Shown here in pieces: positions 1 to 5,560 of a DNA stretch of 7,241 bases (its first letter is position 1; every line of letters starts with the position of its first letter). The position numbers and the translations under genes were made by a program. The notes below the pieces were generated by a model that saw nothing but the letters and a program-made list of their open reading frames with translations, made no database searches and was not told where the DNA came from. This DNA comes from Chitinivibrionales bacterium (GTDB lineage: Bacteria > Fibrobacterota > Chitinivibrionia > Chitinivibrionales > WJKA01): NCBI GenBank assembly GCA_014729375.1, contig WJKA01000347.1:1-7241 (forward strand), read 5' to 3'.

Positions 1-44
1 GATGCATTCAATGACATAACCAGCAAAATCAGCATAAAAATCAT
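1..44 (-). CDS. Possible 5' end of a secreted-protein gene (partial)
   Basis: Read leftward from the ATG at 44, the frame gives MIFMLILLVMSLNA and then leaves the window. This is a very hydrophobic start, like a signal peptide or membrane anchor, although it lacks the usual early Lys/Arg. A Shine-Dalgarno GGGAGGA (55-49) sits 4 nt upstream and a perfect TATAAT -10 box (75-70) lies about 26 bp upstream, so the promoter, ribosome site and start agree. An alternative ATG at 57 in another frame is also open to the window edge (MGGPDDFYADFAGYVIECI) but has no Shine-Dalgarno. Only 14 codons are visible, so the gene and its function cannot be identified. Confidence 0.35.
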   Translation of the reverse strand, partial: MIFMLILLVMSLNA

Positions 45-69
45 CTGGTCCTCCCATAAACAATTGATT

Positions 70-75
70 ATTATA
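70..75 (-). promoter_or_regulatory. -10 box TATAAT of a leftward promoter
   Basis: The minus strand shows a perfect TATAAT at 75-70, which would start transcription near 63, about 19 nt before the candidate ATG at 44. No TTGACA-like -35 is visible at 16-18 bp spacing. In AT-rich DNA the hexamer alone is weak evidence; its value comes from its position ahead of a Shine-Dalgarno and a start codon. Confidence 0.3.
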
Positions 76-113
76 CGAATGCCCGCTTTTTTTTAATTAT
101 AAGATCAATTCGC

Positions 114-142
114 AAAAAAAACGGAAACAACGTTTCCGTTTT
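114..142 (-). terminator. Intrinsic terminator downstream of the SDR gene
   Basis: A perfect 11-bp inverted repeat (118-128 with 132-142, 3-nt loop) is followed, on the minus strand, by an unbroken T run (117-114). It lies about 100 bp past the stop codon of the leftward SDR gene, so it probably ends that transcript. The stem is AT-rich apart from its CGG core. On the plus strand the T run is short, so termination from that side would be weaker, although the element could act in both directions. Confidence 0.6.
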
Positions 143-209
143 CAATTATTATCGCACGGTCTGGCAGGATAAAACCCGTTACATTGTATTGATGATTGCC
201 GATTCAATT

Positions 210-243
210 CCGGTAAGCACGGGTCCGGAACCGGGATTACCGG
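210..243. repeat. Inverted repeat touching the SDR stop codon
   Basis: CCGGTAA (210-216) and TTACCGG (237-243) form a perfect 7-bp inverted repeat around a 20-nt GC-rich interior that contains the palindrome TCCGGA. It directly abuts the stop codon of the leftward SDR. No T run follows it, so it is not a standard terminator. It could be a 3'-end stabilising hairpin of the SDR mRNA or chance. Confidence 0.3.
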
Positions 244-1140
244 TCACAAGGAATAATGTACTCCGGTCAGTTTTTCGGAAATTTCCCACAAACGCCCGGC
301 AGTTGTTTGGTCATACGACCGTTCACTTGACCTGGTCTTTTTTGGATGTCCTCTGAGGCCGAAAAAGCTGCCGGGACCGAAAAAATCTCCCCCCTGAACA
401 TCATGTGCCGTGGCAGCATACAGTATCGGCCATGCTCCCTGCCCGGGTTTTTGCCCGAACAATGGATTGAACGTTCTGAAAAACAGGGATTCCCGCTGCA
501 AATTGGTAGCAGCCCAGCCCGGATGAGCCGCTGCGGCAATTGTCCCGGCATTGGCACGGTCAAGTTTGCGCTGCAGCTCATACGTAAAGAGTAAATTCGC
601 CAGCTTGCTCCTTCCATACGCAGGCCAACGTGCGTAGTTTTTCTCCCAGTTAAGAGTATCGAAATCCATGGCGCCAATATAATGTGCGCCGCTCGAAACA
701 GTTACGATACGAGAGCCCCGGCTTGGCAAAAGAAGATTGATAAGCAGTCCTGTGAGCGCAAAGTGACCAAGATGGTTTGTGCCGAACTGCAGCTCAAATC
801 CATCCTCAGTCTTTGCATACGGGGGGGCCATCACACCCGCATTATTGATCAGAATGTCAAGCCGGTCGTACCTTTTTGCATATTCTTCTGAGAATTTTCT
901 CACCGATGCAAGACTTGAAAGATCAAGCTGCATGACCGAAGTTATACAGCCTTCGCATGTTGTTTCAATCTCTTCCCTGGCTTCTATTGCTTTGTGAAGG
1001 TTTCTGCAGGCAAGAATAACCTCTGCTCCTTTTTGAACCAGCGCGCGTGCAGTATAAAATCCCAGACCGCTGTTTGCCCCGGTAACGACAGCTTTTTTAT
1101 CCATGCAATCGGGCATATCTTTGTGTGTCCACTTGCTCAT
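244..1140 (-). CDS. Short-chain dehydrogenase/reductase, retinol-dehydrogenase/protochlorophyllide-reductase-like
   Basis: This encodes a 298-residue NAD(P)-dependent SDR oxidoreductase, probably cytosolic, that interconverts an alcohol and a carbonyl; the substrate is unknown. The Rossmann cofactor motif TGANSGLG is at residues 20-27, an Arg after strand 2 (ILACR, R46) suggests NADP(H), NNAG is at 99-102, the catalytic Ser is in TVSSG (149-150) and the YxxxK pair is Y175/K179 (AYGRSK). The N-terminus (KWTHKDMPD before the Rossmann fold) and the HPGWAATNLQ segment are typical of the RDH/WWOX/protochlorophyllide-reductase-like branch, and the length fits. An in-frame ATG exists at 1164, but I chose 1140 because GGAAAGGG stands just upstream of it and the family N-terminus starts there. 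The gene is divergent from the aldolase gene and is followed by a terminator at 114-142. The photosynthetic role suggested by the family name is not implied. Confidence 0.93.
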   Translation of the reverse strand: MSKWTHKDMPDCMDKKAVVTGANSGLGFYTARALVQKGAEVILACRNLHKAIEAREEIETTCEGCITSVMQLDLSSLASVRKFSEEYAKRYDRLDILINNAGVMAPPYAKTEDGFELQFGTNHLGHFALTGLLINLLLPSRGSRIVTVSSGAHYIGAMDFDTLNWEKNYARWPAYGRSKLANLLFTYELQRKLDRANAGTIAAAAHPGWAATNLQRESLFFRTFNPLFGQKPGQGAWPILYAATAHDVQGGDFFGPGSFFGLRGHPKKTRSSERSYDQTTAGRLWEISEKLTGVHYSL

Positions 1141-1145
1141 AACAT

Positions 1146-1153
1146 CCCTTTCC
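1146..1153 (-). promoter_or_regulatory. Ribosome binding site deciding the SDR start
   Basis: The minus strand reads GGAAAGGG ending 5 nt before the ATG at 1140. The upstream ATG at 1164 would put this Shine-Dalgarno inside the coding region and has no comparable site of its own, so the shorter 298-residue product is preferred. Confidence 0.6.
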
Positions 1154-1194
1154 GGATTCTGCATTCAAATGATTGTGTGAATATAAAATACGTA

Positions 1195-1219
1195 CCGGGA
1201 GCAGATATACTTTTCCCGG
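1195..1219. promoter_or_regulatory. Operator-like inverted repeat around a -10-like box in the divergent region
   Basis: CCGGGA (1195-1200) and TCCCGG (1214-1219) form a perfect inverted repeat with half-site centres 19 bp apart. TATACT (1206-1211, one mismatch from TATAAT) lies exactly between the arms on the plus strand and would start transcription about 20 nt before the aldolase ATG at 1239. No good -35 is visible. A dimeric regulator bound here would cover the aldolase promoter and could also affect the divergent SDR gene. No regulator gene is present in the window, so this is inference from geometry. Confidence 0.3.
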
Positions 1220-1238
1220 ATTGTATTTTTAAGTTTGT

Positions 1239-2423
1239 ATGAAAAAATTGTGCATCGAATTTGCCGAAAAGGCGGCCTCGGCCGGCATTGTGGGGCCGGA
1301 TCCACCGGTTGTGGGAGCGGCAACGGACCGCGGCATTGTCTGGAACCGTGCCGACAGCAGAACACCACTCCTTGAAAAGCTGTTTTCTTTGCCTCATGTC
1401 AATGGTCTGTTTTTCAGCATGCCCGGTGAGCCCTATGCGACAATCATGAATTCACTTGCGGCCATGCCGGCACACGCACTTTTTCCGAAAGACTGGGAAA
1501 CACGCGTTTATTTTCACGATATCCCGATTGTACACAGCTTTAGACCGGACCATATCGTATCGGCGCTTACCACAAGGAAAAGCGCGATTGTTCCCGGTGA
1601 AGGCATTATTACGGTCAGTGATCACCCGCCAAAAATGGCGTATGTATACTACAGCTCAGTCTGTTTTGCATTATTTATCAAATTCTTTGCCGACTATCTC
1701 GACAATTGTTCCCGGCAATGTGAACCGTTTGTCGACAAAAGCGTTTTTCATCGCATCAGGGAACTCCTTCAGCAACCGGCGACCGGACCGTTTTATCTGC
1801 GTCCCGGACCTCTTTCATCAGAAAAACAGATCCATGCTGCAATCTGCGAAGCGGGGAAACGTATCATTGATAACGGCCTGGTCGATTCCTGCCAGGGCAA
1901 TATTTCGTATCGGTACGGTTCCTCACTCGCCATTACTTGCGCGGGCGCTCATCTCGATGAGCTTGCCGGCAACATTATCGCATGCCCGCTTGACAAAAGA
2001 CTGAACGCTTCGTTTGGTGCATCCTCCGAGCTCCCCGTGCACCGGGCGATTGCCGCAAACACCCCGTACAGAGCAATTATTCACAGCCATCCAAAATTTG
2101 CCGTGATCCTCTCTATGGATTGCAGCCGCTATGAATGTACGCAGCCGGACCATTGCTATACAACATGCTCCATACCCCGGACTATCGGCGATATACCGGT
2201 GGTTTCCGGTGAAGGCGGCTCTGGACCACACAGCATCAGTGCAACAGTCCCGCCCGCGCTCGGGGAATATCCCGCAGCCATTGTGTATGGTCACGGTCTT
2301 TTTACTGTGGGCAATGATGATTTCTGTACACCGTTCAACAAACTGGTAGAAATCGAAAATTATTGCCGCAAAGAGTATTTCCGGAGAGTGAACGAACGAA
2401 TAAACAAGAAAAACGATTATTAG
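1239..2423 (+). CDS. Class II aldolase/adducin-family protein with a degenerate N-terminal duplicate domain
   Basis: This is a 394-residue protein, about twice a single class II aldolase domain. The C-terminal part (about 193-385) is an intact domain of the fuculose-/rhamnulose-phosphate aldolase and adducin superfamily: GNISYR (220-225), catalytic-type Glu in SSELPVH (E264), zinc ligands H282 and H284 in IIHSHP, and H352 in YGHG. Such enzymes cleave or form phosphorylated sugar carbon-carbon bonds, or act as epimerases; the substrate cannot be read here. The N-terminal part (about 19-158) aligns with the C-terminal domain: HDIPIV (93-98) with GDIPVV (317-322), AIVPGEGIITV (116-126) with AIVYGHGLFTV (347-357), and FFSMP (58-62) with IHSHP (281-285). 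All three His positions are replaced (F59, M61, E121), so it is probably a non-catalytic pseudo-domain. The start is fixed by an in-frame TAA at 1230; no clear Shine-Dalgarno precedes it. The gene converges on the next one with only 6 bp between stops. Confidence 0.88.
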   Translation: MKKLCIEFAEKAASAGIVGPDPPVVGAATDRGIVWNRADSRTPLLEKLFSLPHVNGLFFSMPGEPYATIMNSLAAMPAHALFPKDWETRVYFHDIPIVHSFRPDHIVSALTTRKSAIVPGEGIITVSDHPPKMAYVYYSSVCFALFIKFFADYLDNCSRQCEPFVDKSVFHRIRELLQQPATGPFYLRPGPLSSEKQIHAAICEAGKRIIDNGLVDSCQGNISYRYGSSLAITCAGAHLDELAGNIIACPLDKRLNASFGASSELPVHRAIAANTPYRAIIHSHPKFAVILSMDCSRYECTQPDHCYTTCSIPRTIGDIPVVSGEGGSGPHSISATVPPALGEYPAAIVYGHGLFTVGNDDFCTPFNKLVEIENYCRKEYFRRVNERINKKNDY

Positions 2424-2429
2424 AAAATT

Positions 2430-2795
2430 TTATTCGAGCAGGATTGACCAGTTACGACCGTCACCTGCATCGCCGGTGAGTGGCACTTTAGTTATCTTTT
2501 TAATCATTTTTGTAGCGCCGTTGATCCGCGTGACACACACATACCAGCCATCGGCTTCATGCTTGAAAAATGCGCAATGCGTACCATACGAATTGATCTG
2601 GCCGCTGCGGACGCCGAGACGATTCTCGCTCGTCGCCAGAAAAATCGAATCCACCGTAACATCGTTCTCGATAAAATGCGCGTTGATCCCGTTGATTTCA
2701 GGTCCGTTATAATCCGACACACAAATGCCGCTGAGCGCATACCCGGCAGCCAGATAAAAAATAACCGGCAATCCCGCACAAGCAATTTTGTTCAT
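2430..2795 (-). CDS. Small secreted protein of unknown function
   Basis: This is a 121-residue protein that I do not recognise. Residues 1-23 look like a Sec signal peptide: a Lys near the start, a hydrophobic stretch (LPVIFYLAAGYA) and a possible cleavage after GYA or ALS. The mature part of about 100 residues is mixed polar and aromatic with three Cys (C25, C74, C87). C25 is close to the signal end but is not in a convincing lipobox (SGIC). The C-terminal part (WYVCVTRINGATKMIKKITK) suggests beta-strands but no named domain. A strong Shine-Dalgarno AAGGGGG (2807-2801) lies 5 nt before the ATG, which supports translation; the rightward gene at 3246 uses the same motif. It is convergent with the aldolase gene, with no visible terminator between them. 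It is probably exported to the periplasm or outside. Confidence 0.68.
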   Translation of the reverse strand: MNKIACAGLPVIFYLAAGYALSGICVSDYNGPEINGINAHFIENDVTVDSIFLATSENRLGVRSGQINSYGTHCAFFKHEADGWYVCVTRINGATKMIKKITKVPLTGDAGDGRNWSILLE

Positions 2796-3245
2796 TAATT
2801 CCCCCTTATTAGGTAAAATTCGCTGTATGTGATCGGCTAACCATTTTAATGAAATATGCAGAACATTGCGCCACTTCTAAATGACCGGCCTTTCCCTCCC
2901 GCATAATCAATGATATTTGTTTTTGCTCAAACTATAGCAATAAATTGAACAAATTTATTTTTTTAAAGTAGAAGAATTAATTGTACTCAATGCACTTTGA
3001 TAGTGTTTTTCCAGCAATCTATCCATATATATTTTCAGAAACAGAAACCACTCAGGAACCTCGCATTCTGTTTAAATACCATTAAAACCAACCCAAACTA
3101 CAATGAATGCAAACAAATAGCAGTGCTGTTCCCTGATTTTTCACTACATTAATTGCTATCACCCGATGCCGCATTCATTTCAATAAACGAATATGCAAAG
3201 CAAAGGGTTCTTTAAAAAGGCATTCTGCTTTGAAGGGGGTTCAGT
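2796..3245. other. 450-bp AT-rich divergent intergenic region
   Basis: I find no convincing gene here. The region separates the leftward small secreted protein from the rightward T9SS cargo and must hold both promoters, but no well-spaced -35/-10 pair stands out on either strand. Visible structure: an all-AT hairpin (AATAAATT 2939-2946 with AATTTATT 2952-2959) followed by a short T run; a 9-bp inverted repeat (AATGAATGC 3102-3110, GCATTCATT 3171-3179); and the Shine-Dalgarno AAGGGGG (3233-3239) of the next gene. The base composition is clearly more AT-rich than the flanking genes. A small RNA or regulatory leader is possible but not supported by sequence alone. Confidence 0.5.
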
Positions 3246-4613
3246 ATGAGGCGTGTTGTTTTATTGTATATCATTGCAGCTAATTTTTTTTCTTACGGCC
3301 TTGACGGCTATGCTGTCACGATTATAGGTGGTCATGAGCATCATTTTCCGAAGTGGGGCCGATTACTTTGTGCGAAAATAGAAAATGATAAGATAGTCAG
3401 CCGTAAATTCCTGGCAGAATCGGCCCGCTCCCCCTGTTTCGACCAGAGCGGCAGCTATATTGCATTTATCGATCGTTCCGACGGCGGTTGGGGCGTACTT
3501 TCGGTCGTGAGTGTTGACAGCGGCGCGGTCATGAAAATTGCCGAATTCGATCATCCTCCTCAGGCCCTCTGGTGGTGCACGGATAATGTATGGTATTACG
3601 ATATCAATTGGCGCAGTGACGACCATACCGTTGCCAACCGGCTGATGAAAATTTATATCGATTCATCGGATGCCACGCCGGTGGTGCGTCAAATGACTCA
3701 TGCAAAGCTGATCATAAATAAAGTTGGCTGCTTCGGCGATCTTTCCGCCGATGCCAAATGGATGCATGTGCGTGGCGGCGGCTGCTTTCCCGATGATAGT
3801 TCATTGTGCGAGGATGGCCGCAGGTTATATGAAATTCCCGAAAACGACAGCAATGCCGTTCCGATAGCCATCGATGGAGTCGGTGGTACCGGATGCGGCA
3901 ACAGCGTTGCCCCGTTCGGCCGGTTTCTGGTTGTCTGGGAAGGCGGGCATAACACCAACAATTTCATTGACATTGAGGGCGCCGAGGAGATGGCCAGGTT
4001 TACAAATACAGAAAAGACCGCCAATCTCACCGACGGCGATCCTGTTACCGGCTCCGGTAACTGCAACGGCTGGTCGTGCAATTCCGATTACTGGTTCACT
4101 TCCGATTGCGGCTCGACCGGTCCCAATGGCGAATCCGGCGGCGACCTGGTTATCGCCAACTGGAAAACACGCCAGGCGATCAATGTCTCCAGTATGCAGC
4201 AGGGCGCCACGCGCGGGGACCTCTGGTGCTCTTCACAGGAAGATGTTCATCCCGATCTCTATCATTTTATCGAAGAACGCTCGCAGCGGCGAAGCCAGTG
4301 GGATGCCCTGTTCGGTGCACTTACGGGCCAATCGGTTGACACAGAGAATCTTCCTTCGTTAAGGACCAATCCGGCTGCCCGGAACTATATCAAACAAAGC
4401 GGTAATGAGATAATAATAGATGCCCGCCATATCACGGGCGCCCATATTTCGGTATACGCCATCGACGGCTCATGCCAGTTATCAACAAAATCAAATTATG
4501 CCGCCGTTCATCGTTCAGACACGTACAGCAACAGCGGCGTCTATGTTGTAACTGTCGGCAAAGCAGGTGAGGTGCTGTATACAAAATCATTTATTGCCGG
4601 ATGGCGGCAGTGA
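3246..4613 (+). CDS. Secreted cysteine-rich, probable beta-propeller protein with C-terminal T9SS sorting domain
   Basis: This is a 455-residue protein predicted to be exported by Sec and then moved across the outer membrane by type IX secretion. Residues 1-23 form a signal peptide (MRRVVLLYIIAANFF..., cleavage near GYA). Residues about 25-345 show repeated propeller-like strands of the PD40/WD40-like kind: SPCFDQSGSYIAFI (62-75), GCFGDLSADAKWMHV (161-175) and GCGNSVAPFGRFLVVW (216-231), each a 'D/P-x-G-x-(aromatic/hydrophobic)' blade signature. Residues about 386-451 resemble a type A Por sorting domain: an ISVYAIDGS strand pair, then the terminal SNSGVYVVTVGKAGEVLYTKSFI. Twelve Cys lie in the mature chain (C42, 64, 111, 162, 180, 188, 217, 273, 278, 288, 328, 410), an even number that fits disulfides in an extracellular protein. 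Shine-Dalgarno AAGGGGG is 6 nt before the ATG. The lipoprotein gene follows after 17 bp, probably in one operon. No catalytic motif is visible; it may bind a ligand or polysaccharide, but that is a guess. Confidence 0.82.
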   Translation: MRRVVLLYIIAANFFSYGLDGYAVTIIGGHEHHFPKWGRLLCAKIENDKIVSRKFLAESARSPCFDQSGSYIAFIDRSDGGWGVLSVVSVDSGAVMKIAEFDHPPQALWWCTDNVWYYDINWRSDDHTVANRLMKIYIDSSDATPVVRQMTHAKLIINKVGCFGDLSADAKWMHVRGGGCFPDDSSLCEDGRRLYEIPENDSNAVPIAIDGVGGTGCGNSVAPFGRFLVVWEGGHNTNNFIDIEGAEEMARFTNTEKTANLTDGDPVTGSGNCNGWSCNSDYWFTSDCGSTGPNGESGGDLVIANWKTRQAINVSSMQQGATRGDLWCSSQEDVHPDLYHFIEERSQRRSQWDALFGALTGQSVDTENLPSLRTNPAARNYIKQSGNEIIIDARHITGAHISVYAIDGSCQLSTKSNYAAVHRSDTYSNSGVYVVTVGKAGEVLYTKSFIAGWRQ

Positions 4614-4630
4614 ACCAAAGGGGCAATGAA

Positions 4631-5371
4631 ATGTGCAATAGTATGATACGGATGAGCATGGCAGTTGCATTATTACTATCATGTGCAATTTTCCAATGTG
4701 AAAACGGTATTGAACCGAATACATCGCCGGTAATTGAAGATATTTCGGCCGAAGATTCTGTTATGGTGTATCATACGGTGACTATCGATCTCAATGCGGC
4801 CGATGCAGACGGGGACCCGGTCACCTTTGCCGTTGCACAAGGTCCTTTAGCCGCGCAGATAAACGGCGCACAGCTTGTCTGGCGGCCTGTTCTGGCCGAC
4901 ACCGGAACGCAAACGATTGTTGTTACCGCATCCGACGGCCCGGCAGCCGACAGCGCGACAATTCAACAATTTGTCTGGTATCCGGTTGACACCTGCAAGC
5001 GTGTCGCCCTCCTCCATCCCTCCGAGCGCCGCACCTGTCATATCGGTGATACCATCGAGCTGATATGGTCGCTGGCGCCACAGGGTACCGACGGTGGCCT
5101 TGATATCGCGGTCAGTCCGGATAACGGAAAAACGTTTTTCTTTCCTTCCGGCGAAGGCCCGCTTGAAGACAATGACCCTTCAGTGTACCAGGGCGCAATC
5201 GGTTTTTTCCGCTGGGTAATACCGGATTCTGTCACCGACGGGTACCTGACCATGAGTACTGTTAGCGACTCCCTGCTGATCGGCGTTCAGGACAATTATT
5301 CGGTCGATGAATGCGAGATGAAAAATCCGCCGACAACATTCTGGGTGCCGATGCTTGCTGTGCAGGAATAA
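4631..5371 (+). CDS. Lipoprotein with cadherin-like and Ig-like (Ser/Thr-rich GPI-family type) domains
   Basis: This is a 246-residue probable lipoprotein. The hydrophobic stretch SMAVALLLSC (9-18) ends in an imperfect lipobox (L15-L16-S17-C18), so C18 would be lipidated. Residues about 33-117 resemble a cadherin-like/dystroglycan-type domain (SPVIEDIS..., DADGDPVTF at 58-66, a possible Ca2+ site, then VVTASDGPAADSATI). Residues about 124-220 resemble the Kre9/KNH-like Ig fold (LLHPSERRTCHIGDTIELIW, then an NGKTFFF turn, then FRWVIPD), a fold frequent in secreted proteins of T9SS-bearing bacteria. An ATG at 4601 would overlap the upstream gene; I chose 4631 because AAAGGGG lies 7 nt before it and the signal peptide begins there. 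It is probably co-transcribed with the upstream T9SS cargo and may be a surface partner or anchor for it (inference). No enzymatic motif is seen. Confidence 0.78.
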   Translation: MCNSMIRMSMAVALLLSCAIFQCENGIEPNTSPVIEDISAEDSVMVYHTVTIDLNAADADGDPVTFAVAQGPLAAQINGAQLVWRPVLADTGTQTIVVTASDGPAADSATIQQFVWYPVDTCKRVALLHPSERRTCHIGDTIELIWSLAPQGTDGGLDIAVSPDNGKTFFFPSGEGPLEDNDPSVYQGAIGFFRWVIPDSVTDGYLTMSTVSDSLLIGVQDNYSVDECEMKNPPTTFWVPMLAVQE

Positions 5372-5413
5372 GGAAAAATATCGGATTAGTAAAAGCCGCC
5401 AACCTTTTTGGGC

Positions 5414-5466
5414 CCTGTACCATACAAGTTATTATCATCCTCATGAGGTACAGGAAAAATAATAAC
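5414..5466. repeat. Interleaved inverted repeats in the gap before the aldo/keto reductase
   Basis: Two perfect 8-bp inverted repeats interlock: CCTGTACC (5414-5421) with GGTACAGG (5447-5454), and GTTATTAT (5428-5435) with ATAATAAC (5459-5466). The perfect palindrome CCTCATGAGG (5439-5448) overlaps the first pair. The order a-b-a'-b' means the two RNA stems would be a pseudoknot or alternatives to each other; as DNA they could be protein sites. No T run follows on the plus strand, so this is not a plain terminator for the lipoprotein gene. Confidence 0.45.
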
Positions 5467-5508
5467 ATTGATCGGCTTTGATAACTCAGCGCACAACGTA
5501 TATTTTTT

Positions 5509-5537
5509 TTGGCGATTATTCTTTTCCACAATAAAAT
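5509..5537 (+). promoter_or_regulatory. Candidate sigma-70-type promoter of the AKR-SDR pair
   Basis: TTGGCG (5509-5514, 4 of 6 to TTGACA) is followed after exactly 17 bp by TAAAAT (5532-5537, 5 of 6 to TATAAT). Transcription would start near 5544, about 17 nt before the AKR ATG at 5561. Spacing and position are good, but the surroundings are AT-rich and -10 sequences can differ in T9SS-bearing phyla. Confidence 0.4.
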
Positions 5538-5560
5538 TTTATCAACCGGATACAGCTTTC

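Noticed and set aside
1..96. Rightward open frame ending in TAA at 94-96, as the 3' end of a gene sharing the 114-142 hairpin as terminator
   Set aside because: The composition (rich in Ile, Lys, Phe) is what random AT-rich DNA gives, there is no family resemblance, and the leftward reading has a -10 box, a Shine-Dalgarno and a signal-like leader instead. It remains the main alternative for this edge.
244..1164. Longer SDR start at 1164 (eight more residues)
   Set aside because: The Shine-Dalgarno GGAAAGGG fits the ATG at 1140, and the extra residues are not part of the usual family N-terminus.
2939..2964. AT-only hairpin with T run as an intrinsic terminator
   Set aside because: The 8-bp stem has no G-C pair and no rightward gene lies just upstream, so it is too weak to call.
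4601..4630. Upstream ATG start for the lipoprotein overlapping the T9SS cargo gene
   Set aside because: It would put ten polar residues ahead of the signal peptide; the ATG at 4631 has a well-spaced AAAGGGG.
5468..5560. TTG-initiated N-terminal extension of the aldo/keto reductase
   Set aside because: The extension has no family similarity, starts with a rare codon without a Shine-Dalgarno, and overlaps the candidate promoter.
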